Assembly (NCBI GenBank): GCA_945903445.1
Contig: CAMDNZ010000025.1
Coordinates: 1 to 44,485 of the forward strand
Source: Bordetella parapertussis
Lineage (GTDB): Bacteria; Pseudomonadota; Gammaproteobacteria; Burkholderiales; Burkholderiaceae_B
DNA length: 44,485 nucleotides
Direction of reading: 5' to 3'
Below, in pieces: positions 32,518 to 40,164 of the stretch. Under the pieces are notes generated by a model, which worked only from the letters and a program-made list of their open reading frames with translations, made no database searches and was not told the DNA's origin. Position 1 is the first letter of the stretch; every line of letters starts with the position of its first letter. Position numbers and translations under genes: made by a program.

Positions 32518-33759
32518 ATGTCCCGCAGCGTTTCGCTTTATGCCAGCCCGCGTGTCTGGCCCTTGCTCATTTTGGGGTTCGCTAGCGGTTTACCGCTGGC
32601 ACTGACAGGGGGAACGCTGCAAGCGTGGGCCACGGTCGATAACGTCGCCCTACAACAAATCGGTTTCTTGACTTTGGTCGGATCGGCCTACACCCTCAAG
32701 TTCTTGTGGGCCCCCCTGGTCGATCGCTACGTGCCTCCGTTATTGGGACGGCGGCGCGGATGGATGTTCGTCACCCAGGTTTTATTGGCGTTCGCGCTGA
32801 TGTCGATGGCTTTTTTCACGCCGTCGAAAGCCTTGTTTGCGATGGCCATGCTGGCGGTGTTGATCGCCTTTTTGTCGGCCACTCAGGATATTGCGTTCAA
32901 CGCCTATTGCACCGACGTATTGCGTCACGACGAGCGGGGGGCGGGTGCGGCCTTAAGCGTCATGGGTTATCGCCTGGCCATGGTGGTGTCGGGCGGATTG
33001 GCCTTGATTCTCGCGTCCGGCGCCTTGGGATGGGGCAACACATACATCTTGATGGGCGGCTTGATGTTGGGCTGCGCCCTGATGACGCTGGCCGCGCCCG
33101 AACCCGATGTTCCCGCTGCGGCGCCGAGATCCCTGCGCATTGCCGTCACCGAGCCGCTGACTGAATTTTTCAGTCGCCACGGCGCCTGGACCTTGCTGGC
33201 ACTGATCGTGTTGTACAAGCTGGGCGATGCGTTCGCGGGTGCGCTCACCACCACATTTCTGATTCGCGCGGCCGGCTTTTCGCCCGAGCAGGTGGGTTGG
33301 GTGAACAAGGTGCTGGGCTTGACTGCCACAGTGTTCGGCGCGTTGGCGGGCGGTGCGTTGATGGGTCGTCTGGGGCTGTATCGGTCGTTGATGATATTCG
33401 GCGTTCTGCAAGCCGTCTCGAACCTGGGCTATTGGCTGATTGCCGTCAGCGACCGGAGCATCGTGTTGATGGGGGCGGCGGTTGGGCTGGAGAATTTGTG
33501 CGGCGGTATGGGCACGGCGGCGTTCGTCGCGCTGACCATGGCATTGTGCGACCGGCGTTTCTCGGCGACTCAGTTCGCGTTGCTATCGGCGTTGGCCGCC
33601 ATCGGTCGGACCTATCTGGCTGGACCCTTGACGCCTGTGTTGGTCGAGGCCATGGGTTGGCCAGGCTTCTTTTTGTCTACGGTGCTCATTTCCTTGCCCG
33701 GATTGCTGTTGCTGTATGTCATGCGCACTCGGATCCGGGGCTTGGACCATGCTGGCTGA
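32518..33759 (+). CDS. ampG: AmpG-like MFS muropeptide permease
   Basis: A 413-residue inner-membrane protein with about 12 helices. AmpG marks include the N-terminal ILGFASGLPLALTGGTLQAW, the loop KFLWAPLVDRYVPP with GRRRGWM, and ATQDIAFNAYCTDVLRHDER. AmpG imports GlcNAc-anhydroMurNAc peptides for cell-wall recycling. The start is ATG 32518 after TTGGAGG; an in-frame TTG 12 bases upstream is not needed. Follows metW by 21 bases and overlaps the next gene by 11. Confidence 0.9.
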   Translation: MSRSVSLYASPRVWPLLILGFASGLPLALTGGTLQAWATVDNVALQQIGFLTLVGSAYTLKFLWAPLVDRYVPPLLGRRRGWMFVTQVLLAFALMSMAFFTPSKALFAMAMLAVLIAFLSATQDIAFNAYCTDVLRHDERGAGAALSVMGYRLAMVVSGGLALILASGALGWGNTYILMGGLMLGCALMTLAAPEPDVPAAAPRSLRIAVTEPLTEFFSRHGAWTLLALIVLYKLGDAFAGALTTTFLIRAAGFSPEQVGWVNKVLGLTATVFGALAGGALMGRLGLYRSLMIFGVLQAVSNLGYWLIAVSDRSIVLMGAAVGLENLCGGMGTAAFVALTMALCDRRFSATQFALLSALAAIGRTYLAGPLTPVLVEAMGWPGFFLSTVLISLPGLLLLYVMRTRIRGLDHAG

Positions 33760-34387
33760 ACTGTCGCCTCAGGTCTTGCATGGCTTGTACCTGATCGCCA
33801 TTACGGCAGAGGCAATGACCGCCGCATTGGCGGCGGGGCGCAGGCGGATGGATTGGGTGGGCGTGTGCGTGATCGCGTGCGTCACGGCTTTGGGCGGCGG
33901 CTCGATGCGCGATGTCTTGCTGGGGCACTATCCGCTCACTTGGGTGCAGCATCCTGAATATTTATGGATCACGGCCATTGCCGCGTTGTTGACGGCATCG
34001 GCGGTGTCGGTGATGCGCCGGCTTCGTACCGTGTTTCTGGTGTTGGACGCGGTGGGGTTGGTGGTGTTCACGATCATCGGCTGCCAGGTCGCAATGGCCA
34101 TGCAGTTGCCGCTGACAATCGTTCTGGTCAGCGGGATGATTACCGGTTGCGCGGGCGGCGTGTTGCGCGATGTGCTGTGTAATCGCGTGCCTCTGCTGTT
34201 TCGCCAGGAGCTGTACGCCAGTGTGTCTTTGGTGGTGGGGCTGGTGTTCGTGGGAATGTCGGCATGGGACGCGGCTATGTTTCTAGCGGTGCCGCTGGCG
34301 GTCGTGCTGGGTGTGGGCTTGCGGCTGCTGGCGGTGTGGCGCGGGTGGCATATGCCTACGTTCGTGTATCGCGACGATCGGGCGTGA
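33749..34387 (+). CDS. TRIC/UPF0126-family membrane protein
   Basis: A 212-residue protein with seven hydrophobic helices in two repeats, each holding the family motif: TALGGGSMRDVLLG in the first half and GCAGGVLRDVLCN in the second. Bacterial members of this group form trimeric monovalent cation channels. The start is ATG 33749, inside the end of ampG (11-base overlap, translational coupling); the longer frame from 33716 is not used. The functional link with AmpG is not obvious. Confidence 0.88.
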   Translation: MLAELSPQVLHGLYLIAITAEAMTAALAAGRRRMDWVGVCVIACVTALGGGSMRDVLLGHYPLTWVQHPEYLWITAIAALLTASAVSVMRRLRTVFLVLDAVGLVVFTIIGCQVAMAMQLPLTIVLVSGMITGCAGGVLRDVLCNRVPLLFRQELYASVSLVVGLVFVGMSAWDAAMFLAVPLAVVLGVGLRLLAVWRGWHMPTFVYRDDRA

Positions 34388-34438
34388 GTCGAGCCCCGCT
34401 TCCAGGCGGATTCGAGGTTCGACTTTTTTGCCTAGTTA

Positions 34439-34963
34439 CTAAGCCATGTCCTTTGCTGGCGGTACTGCCTCAAAAATCAGTGTTAGGGTACCGCTGTAGG
34501 TGCCTGGGACGGGGGTACGGGATCCGTCTTCCATCATTGCCTCAGCTGTATAGAACGTTGCCCTGTAATCTTGAGCTTCTTCGGTTGCCTCGACGACGGC
34601 GGGGATTCCTTCCAGGAGACGTATGCTTTTGGAGCTAAATACAGTAAAGATTATTTTATTGTTAGTTTTCGCGTCTTCCATTGTTTGAAAGTTCTTATTC
34701 GTGCTAATTTTTATATCAGTAGTTACTCCTTCAAACTTAACGACTAAATTATTAAAAACAGGAAAACCATTGCTGTCGAACTCGGCAGTGGGGTTGGCGT
34801 TTTCGGCCCACGCTCGGAATGGAGTCGGCGCCACCGTCGCACTCAAATCAAAATTAAGTGGTTTCGATTGTGACTGAGCTGTTGCGCTCGACATGCCTGT
34901 TCCAGCCAAGAAGATTGCGATGGCGATTGCCGACCATGGTTTTAAAACTTTTTTCCCTGACAT
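34439..34963 (-). CDS. CS1/CFA-I-like fimbrial major subunit, orphan
   Basis: A 174-residue secreted protein: signal peptide AIAIAIFLAGTGMSSATAQ, mature start SQSKPLNFDLSATVAPTPFR, and the C-terminal PVPGTYSGTLTLIFEAVP, the pattern of alpha-fimbrial (CFA/I, CS1) pilins. There are no cysteines in the mature part, as in that family. No alternate chaperone, usher or tip gene lies nearby, so it is an isolated subunit. The middle (34620-34760) is clearly AT-rich compared with both sides, suggesting acquisition. Start ATG 34963 with GGAGCAATCG upstream. Confidence 0.72.
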   Translation of the reverse strand: MSGKKVLKPWSAIAIAIFLAGTGMSSATAQSQSKPLNFDLSATVAPTPFRAWAENANPTAEFDSNGFPVFNNLVVKFEGVTTDIKISTNKNFQTMEDAKTNNKIIFTVFSSKSIRLLEGIPAVVEATEEAQDYRATFYTAEAMMEDGSRTPVPGTYSGTLTLIFEAVPPAKDMA

Positions 34964-35683
34964 CGATTGCTCCTGGTGCCTGTGCGCACGGGTAAATGAG
35001 TGAACGAAACTATTGTTGACACGCCCACGATGCGTGAAACCGCAGTCGATGCATCGATTGCGGCTTGCCGCGTCGGGCCTTGAAAAGACGCATCACGCCT
35101 TGCTTAGATTGTGTTGGGACCTCGCGTATTTGCGCGACCTTTGCCTAAGCCATATCAGCCTATGAAGAACAATTTGATAAAAATTGTCGCGATGTGATTT
35201 GTTTCGGTTAGTCCGTTGGCGATTGTGACGGCGGGCTCGATGCGATCCAATGCTGTATTCGATCGGCGTGACGATGCTGCCTTTAATCGGCGTGAAAAAG
35301 ACTATAAGAAACATCGTGGGCTAAACGGCCTGACGCAGGGTTCGGCGGTTAAGTAGCGCCGGAATTCAAAAATCGCCGCGATCCGTTTGGACGCTTAAGA
35401 TCGCTACGAATAGCTGTAACTTCCGGCTAGGCTTGGCCAGTCCATGGAATGCAAGGCGTAGCGCATTGATCGGTAACGGGAGCGTTTCGACTGGTCAGTC
35501 ACGTGCAGACCCGCCATGCGCTTTCGTCGATCCGATGTCTTTCAGTTTTCGATTGGGCTAGACCATTGGAAACATTGATGGCGCTATCAAATTCCAAGTG
35601 TTCCAGCGCTCTACCATGTCGATTTGAATCAACCGACTGCGTTTCCGTTGCGGATGCCCAGTACTCATTGAGGAGATGACATC
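34964..35683. other. 720-base gene-free stretch between divergent genes
   Basis: It separates the orphan pilin from the LPMO gene. No open frame with coding character is found; a 73-codon frame at 35093-35314 is arginine-rich and unlike a protein domain. The 10-base word ATCGGCGTGA occurs twice around 35262-35292. A GAGGAG ribosome binding site at 35669-35674 belongs to the LPMO gene. The length suggests regulatory sequence or a decayed gene. Confidence 0.5.
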
Positions 35684-37255
35684 ATGGTACGAACCAATGC
35701 GATGACCCGCGGTGCCGCATTGAGGTTTCTGCGAATGACGTCTATAGGACTTGCAAGCCTTTCTACTTGCACCGTCATGGCGCACGGCTATGTCGAGTCG
35801 CCTATTTCGCGCGCGGCCGCTTGCCAGAAGTCGATCAATCGCGATTGCGGCCCTGTTCGATACGAGCCCCAAAGCGTCGAATACTCGCCACAGGCCACTA
35901 GTGCCGGCGGCAGCGAAGCCTTTCCCATGGGCGGGCCGGAAGATGGTCAGATCGCATCGGGCGGCATTGCTCGCTTCTCCCAGCTCGATCTGTACGGTGC
36001 CGACCAATGGCATAAGACGTCGGTGTCGGCCGGCCCCATCGAGTTTGCATGGCGATACACGGCCGAACATCCTACGGCCTATTGGAACTACTACCTGACG
36101 AAAAAAACCTGGGATCCCCATCAGCCGCTTTCCCGGCAGTCGTTCGACCCGACACCTTTTTGCAGTGAGGCAGGCCAGGGTGCGATGGCCGGACAAAGGA
36201 CGGGGCGCTCGGTATCGAAGTGCGTCCTGCCCAACGACAGAACGGGTTATCACATCGTGCTTGCGACGTGGAAGACGAGCGACACCCCTGCGACCTTCTA
36301 CCAAGCGATCGATCTAAATATCGGCGCAGGCGGCGATGGCGACCGCGATGTCATCGATGACAAGGGCGGGGATGATGCCGACGAGCCCACTAAGCCGATT
36401 ATCGTGCCTCATCCCGGGACGATCGGTTCGCTCCACCGTGTTTCCAGAGATCTGGATGCGGGCGATGTTGTCAAAGTGCGTGCATTCACTGCCGCGGGTG
36501 AAGACGAGGCACGCTCGATATCGCTCGACATTAGCGATCGGCAGCAAGGCCGCTTCGCTGCGTGGTCACGGGCGCTGGCCGAACGCATCAATGCCGATAG
36601 AACATTGGGCTATAGCGTCGGTTCCAGTGCCCAGCTGAGCCGTGACGCCCAGGGTGACGATTTATTCGTGTATGCCGATCCGGATTCGCCCGTTGCGGTT
36701 CTGCGAGTCGAGTTGGCATTCGAACAAAGCCCGCCGCATCTCGGCGTCGAGCTGCGCGATTTGCTTCCCGAATACCCTATCGATCGCGATGGCACAGTCA
36801 CGATTCGCGCGCGACTCAGTACTCGAAACGTCGACCGCGTATCGCTGCGCGTACTAGACAAAGACAATAAGCATGTCGCCCGAAGCGTCGTCGGTGTGCG
36901 CGACGGCGATTCGAATGCAGAGCTACGCATCGACGACGCCAAACCAGGCCACTACCACCTGTTGGTCGTCGCAGTGGGGGCCCACGACCGCCATACGCAG
37001 CAAACCTATCGTTTTTCGCTAGTCTCAAGCGATGCTGGCGAACCCGGACGCCCGGAATTCGAGGGACGGAAGGTATCTGCTTATCCGGACGGGGTGGGCA
37101 ACTATTCGCCCGGCGAAGTGGTGTATGTCGCCGAGACCGGACGATTTTATCGAGTCAAACCGTTTCCCTATAGCGGCTGGGCAAACCAGCATGTTGATGC
37201 CTACATGCCAGGCAAGGGCTACGCCTGGCAAGACGCTTGGGAGCTGGTGCAGTGA
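35684..37255 (+). CDS. gbpA: GbpA-like AA10 lytic polysaccharide monooxygenase
   Basis: A secreted copper enzyme that cleaves or binds chitin/GlcNAc polymers. Signal peptide to residue 33 (CTVMA), then mature His34 (HGYVESPISRAAACQ), the first histidine-brace ligand; His129 in RYTAEHPTAYWNYY is the second, and the TPATFYQAIDLNI strand carries the axial Phe. After an Asp/Gly-rich linker come a GbpA-2-like domain (about 245-345), a further beta domain (345-450) and a C-terminal carbohydrate-binding module with NYSPGEVVYVAETGRFYRVK and YSGW aromatic residues. The 523 residues and four-part layout match Vibrio GbpA, a chitin and mucin colonisation factor. Start ATG 35684 after GAGGAG. Stand-alone gene. 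Confidence 0.92.
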   Translation: MVRTNAMTRGAALRFLRMTSIGLASLSTCTVMAHGYVESPISRAAACQKSINRDCGPVRYEPQSVEYSPQATSAGGSEAFPMGGPEDGQIASGGIARFSQLDLYGADQWHKTSVSAGPIEFAWRYTAEHPTAYWNYYLTKKTWDPHQPLSRQSFDPTPFCSEAGQGAMAGQRTGRSVSKCVLPNDRTGYHIVLATWKTSDTPATFYQAIDLNIGAGGDGDRDVIDDKGGDDADEPTKPIIVPHPGTIGSLHRVSRDLDAGDVVKVRAFTAAGEDEARSISLDISDRQQGRFAAWSRALAERINADRTLGYSVGSSAQLSRDAQGDDLFVYADPDSPVAVLRVELAFEQSPPHLGVELRDLLPEYPIDRDGTVTIRARLSTRNVDRVSLRVLDKDNKHVARSVVGVRDGDSNAELRIDDAKPGHYHLLVVAVGAHDRHTQQTYRFSLVSSDAGEPGRPEFEGRKVSAYPDGVGNYSPGEVVYVAETGRFYRVKPFPYSGWANQHVDAYMPGKGYAWQDAWELVQ

Positions 37256-37300
37256 TTCTCGGGCAGCGGGTGCCGTGAGCCATGGCAAGCCGCTGCGAGC

Positions 37301-38095
37301 CTAAAGCGTCCAGTCGTAGTCGACGGTAAGCGGGGCATGGTCGCTGAACCGCTCGTCCTTGTAGATGGCGGTGCGTTTGGCGGTCGCGGCAATACCGGGG
37401 GTGGCGATTTGATAATCCAGTCGCCACCCCACGTTCTTGGCGTAGGCCTGGCCCCGATTGCTCCACCACGTATAGCACTCGTCCGTGGTATCGGGGTGCA
37501 GGCGGCGATAGACGTCGACCAAACCGATTTCGTCGAGAATCTTGCTCATCCAGGCGCGCTCTTCGGGCAAAAAACCGCTGTTTTTCTGGTTGCTGCGCCA
37601 GTTCTTCAGGTCGATTTGCTGGTGGGCGATGTTCCAGTCGCCGCAAATGACGAACTCTCGCCCGGTGTCGCGGTGTTCGCTCATCATTTCTTGCAGCCAG
37701 GGGCGGAATGCGTCCAAAAAGCGATACTTGGCCTGCTGGCGTTCGTCGCCGCTGGAGCCGGAGGGCAGGTAGGCGCTCACCACCGATAAGCCTTTGAAGT
37801 CGGCGCGAATGATGCGGCCTTCTGCGTCGAACTCTTCGCAGTTAAAGCCGTTGACCACGCGCTCGGTGCCATGACGCAGATAGAGGCCTACGCCGCTGTA
37901 GCCTTTTTTGACGGCATGTTCGAAATGGCCGACGTAGCCTGGCGGGTTGCGCAGGTCGTCTGTCAGGTCGGTGTCCTGCGCCTTGATCTCTTGCAGGCCA
38001 ATGATGTCGGCGGCGTGTTGCGCCAGCCAGGGCTGCAAGCCTTTACGAAAGGCAGAGCGGATGCCGTTGAGATTGAGCGAGGTGATACGCAGCAC
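37301..38095 (-). CDS. xthA: Exodeoxyribonuclease III (AP endonuclease)
   Basis: Cleaves at abasic sites and degrades 3' ends in base-excision repair. Family marks are SLNLNGIRSAFRKG at the N-terminus, GLQEIKAQD (metal Glu), VSAYLPSGS, GDWNIAHQQID and the C-terminal RLDYQIATP with SDHAPL (catalytic Asp-His). Starting at GTG 38095 gives 264 residues, close to E. coli XthA (268), with AAGG just upstream. The longer frame from ATG 38179 would add 28 residues unlike the family and run into the pyrE promoter. Confidence 0.93.
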   Translation of the reverse strand: MLRITSLNLNGIRSAFRKGLQPWLAQHAADIIGLQEIKAQDTDLTDDLRNPPGYVGHFEHAVKKGYSGVGLYLRHGTERVVNGFNCEEFDAEGRIIRADFKGLSVVSAYLPSGSSGDERQQAKYRFLDAFRPWLQEMMSEHRDTGREFVICGDWNIAHQQIDLKNWRSNQKNSGFLPEERAWMSKILDEIGLVDVYRRLHPDTTDECYTWWSNRGQAYAKNVGWRLDYQIATPGIAATAKRTAIYKDERFSDHAPLTVDYDWTL

Positions 38096-38164
38096 TGGAA
38101 AACCTTGAGAAAGCGGGAAGGGGCGATGGTTAGGCTTAACTTTAACCGACCAAATTCGGCATTT

Positions 38165-38194
38165 TTGCAGAGACCCCATCCAATCGCCGATAAT
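38165..38194 (+). promoter_or_regulatory. Probable pyrE promoter
   Basis: TTGCAG (38165-38170) and GATAAT (38189-38194) are separated by 18 bases. Transcription would start near 38201, inside the longest pyrE frame, so the upstream ATG 38193 cannot be the start in that transcript. Confidence 0.5.
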
Positions 38195-38231
38195 GCTGTC
38201 TTCTCAAGACTTCGCCCGACTAGCCACCACC

Positions 38232-38915
38232 ATGCCTGCTACCTCTGCCAACGCCCTGGATTTCGTTCGTTTTGCTTTGGACACGAGTGTCCTGCGGTTC
38301 GGCGAGTTCAAGGTCAAATCCGGTCGCATCAGTCCGTATTTCTTCAATGCCGGGCTGTTCAACACCGGCGCTACGGTGGGCCGTCTGGCCGATTTCTATG
38401 CGCGGGCGCTAGTCGAATCGGGCATCGAATTCGACATGCTGTTCGGCCCGGCCTACAAAGGTATTCCGTTGTCTACGGCCACCTCCATCGCATTGGCTCG
38501 GCATCCGGCGCGAGCTGGGGGCGATGTGCCGTTCGCCTATAATCGCAAGGAAGCCAAAGATCATGGCGAGGGCGGTACGCTGGTGGGTGCGCCTTTGGCG
38601 GGTCGCGTGGTCATCATCGACGACGTGATCACCGCCGGTACTTCCGTGCGCGAATCGGTAGACATCATCGAGGCCGCGGGTGCGACACCTCGGGCCGTGC
38701 TGATCGCCATGGATCGGATGGAGCGCGCAGGCACCGATGGCGCGTTGTCGCCGCATTCGGCGGTGCAGGAAGTCGCCCTACGCTATGGCATTCCCGTGGT
38801 TGCCATCGCATCCTTGACCGATATCTTGGCCCTGCTCGAAGGCGATGCCGCATTTGCAGCGAACCGCGATTCAGTGCTGGCTTATCGCCAGCGCTACGGG
38901 GTCGCTGCGGGCTGA
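38232..38915 (+). CDS. pyrE: Orotate phosphoribosyltransferase
   Basis: Joins orotate and PRPP to give orotidine monophosphate in pyrimidine synthesis. The family marks FGEFKVKSGRISPYFFNAG, FGPAYKGIPLS, FAYNRKEAKDHGEGG and the PRPP loop VVIIDDVITAGTS are present. From ATG 38232 the product has 227 residues (E. coli 213). A frame from ATG 38193 (240 residues) is possible but overlaps the apparent -10 box. Divergent from xthA. The hipA remnant ends immediately downstream on the other strand. Confidence 0.95.
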   Translation: MPATSANALDFVRFALDTSVLRFGEFKVKSGRISPYFFNAGLFNTGATVGRLADFYARALVESGIEFDMLFGPAYKGIPLSTATSIALARHPARAGGDVPFAYNRKEAKDHGEGGTLVGAPLAGRVVIIDDVITAGTSVRESVDIIEAAGATPRAVLIAMDRMERAGTDGALSPHSAVQEVALRYGIPVVAIASLTDILALLEGDAAFAANRDSVLAYRQRYGVAAG

Positions 38916-39938
38916 TCACACATCGGCAAGCAGTCGGACGTTGCGGTCGATGCGCCGCTGTATCCAGGTCAGCGTTTCGGGCGTAACCTGGGTCGGTAGT
39001 ATCTCTGCTGCGATTCGACTAAAGCGGCTAGCAACGTCGCACGTGGTAGTCACGATGTCGCTAGTGTCCATTGGCCACGGCGCGACATCACGTAGGCAAA
39101 GTTTTTTGGATGATCGTCACGGTTGTTGAAAGCGACGTTGAAGACCATCCGTTTAAAAGCCTTTGTCTTCTCGCGAATGTCGTTCGTACACTTATGCGTG
39201 GCTCGCAAGAAATTGGCGTAATCCAAGGTGCCAGGTATCTGGTAATTTGCGCCTGTGAACGCCGCTAAGTTCTGCATAGGTATTGAAGACCATCCTGGCG
39301 GTCAAAACGGCGGCTGGCAAACGCAGCGTGTCGATTTGGTAGCGTGAAGTAGCGCGTCTCTGGCGTCTGAATGCCGCAGCGTCGCAGGCAGTCAGCATAG
39401 ATAAACTCGATCGCGCGTACTTCTGCATGCTCGCCACGAGCTGGAAACTTCACGAGCCAAGGCTCCAGTTCGGGCAGTGCTTGTGTGGAGAATGAGTCGC
39501 TGTCGCCACGATGGTAAATCGGCGCTTTGGGACGTGCGCCCTGGGGCGATCCACCCACATAGAGCAAACGCTGCAAAAACTCTGCGCCTTCGCCGCTTAG
39601 CACAGCGTCTATTTCAGTCGCTCCAACGGTCCGACGCGCGCCACATCGAGGCCGCGCCGCTTGAACAATCGGTCCATCAGCAGCAGGCCCCAACCATCGG
39701 GCAGCGAATTGTAGGCAGGGCCGGGCAGCCCCATTTGATGCACAGGAAACCCTGCTTGCACGCTCGACCCATTCAACGGTAGCGCGTGCGCAGACAACTC
39801 CAGACCTCGCTTCCTGGCCTCGGCGGTGTATTCGAAAAGTAGCGAAGGGCGACCCGCTCGCGTGGGGGTTTCGAGTAGCGTGCCCCAATGCCAATGCTCA
39901 CCCCAACCATCGTAGAACACGTCGACGCGTTCAGGCAT
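38916..39938 (-). pseudogene. hipA: Decayed HipA-family toxin kinase
   Basis: Four HipA segments appear in order but in shifted frames. The N-terminal part starts at ATG 39938 (VDVFYDGWGEHWHWGTLLE, ending at a TAG at 39609). A middle part reads EGAEFLQRLLYVGGSPQGAR, PWLVKFPARGEH and FASRRFDRQDG and stops near 39265. A kinase part reads FLRATHKCTNDIRE and FNVAFNNRDDHPKNFAYV (catalytic DDHPKN). A C-terminal tail (RIDRNVRLLADV) ends at TGA 38916-38918. About 20 residues around the usual YVG-MGAL region and about 70 after GQWTLA are missing. HipA kinases phosphorylate GltX-type targets in persistence; this copy cannot be active. The start overlaps the hipB stop by 8 bases, the usual hipBA arrangement. 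Confidence 0.85.
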
Positions 39939-40164
39939 GATCGCGCTTCGGACGAATGCGTTGGCGATGGGCGCTTTCTTCATAGCGCAGAAAGTCATTC
40001 AGGCTTGCCAGCCTGGGCTTGAACAAGCCTTCGAGCTCTTTTACGCGTCCCAATAGCATGGCGACGCGAACCACGCTGTCGAACGACACGTTGCGCCCAG
40101 CCTCGAGGTTGGACACGGTATTCACGCCGACACCCGCACGCGCCGCGACGTCCGCCTGAGTCAA
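39931..40164 (-). CDS. hipB: HipB-like Xre-family antitoxin/regulator
   Basis: A 77-residue product with an Xre helix-turn-helix at about 2-40 (TQADVAARAGVGVNTVSNLE, AGRNVSFDSVVRVAMLLG). The frame starts with TTG 40164, overlapping the gatB stop (TTGA). Xre proteins usually have about 12 more residues ahead of LTQADV. The frame continues upstream inside gatB as GRLAQK-LTQADV, which looks like that missing helix but has no start codon there. The protein may be slightly truncated, or started by coupling to gatB. Its partner hipA is broken, so any remaining role would be DNA binding. Confidence 0.72.
   Translation of the reverse strand: MTQADVAARAGVGVNTVSNLEAGRNVSFDSVVRVAMLLGRVKELEGLFKPRLASLNDFLRYEESAHRQRIRPKRDHA

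Noticed and set aside
35093..35314. 73-codon minus-strand frame in the gap before the LPMO gene
   Set aside because: Arginine-rich, no ribosome binding site, no domain-like pattern.
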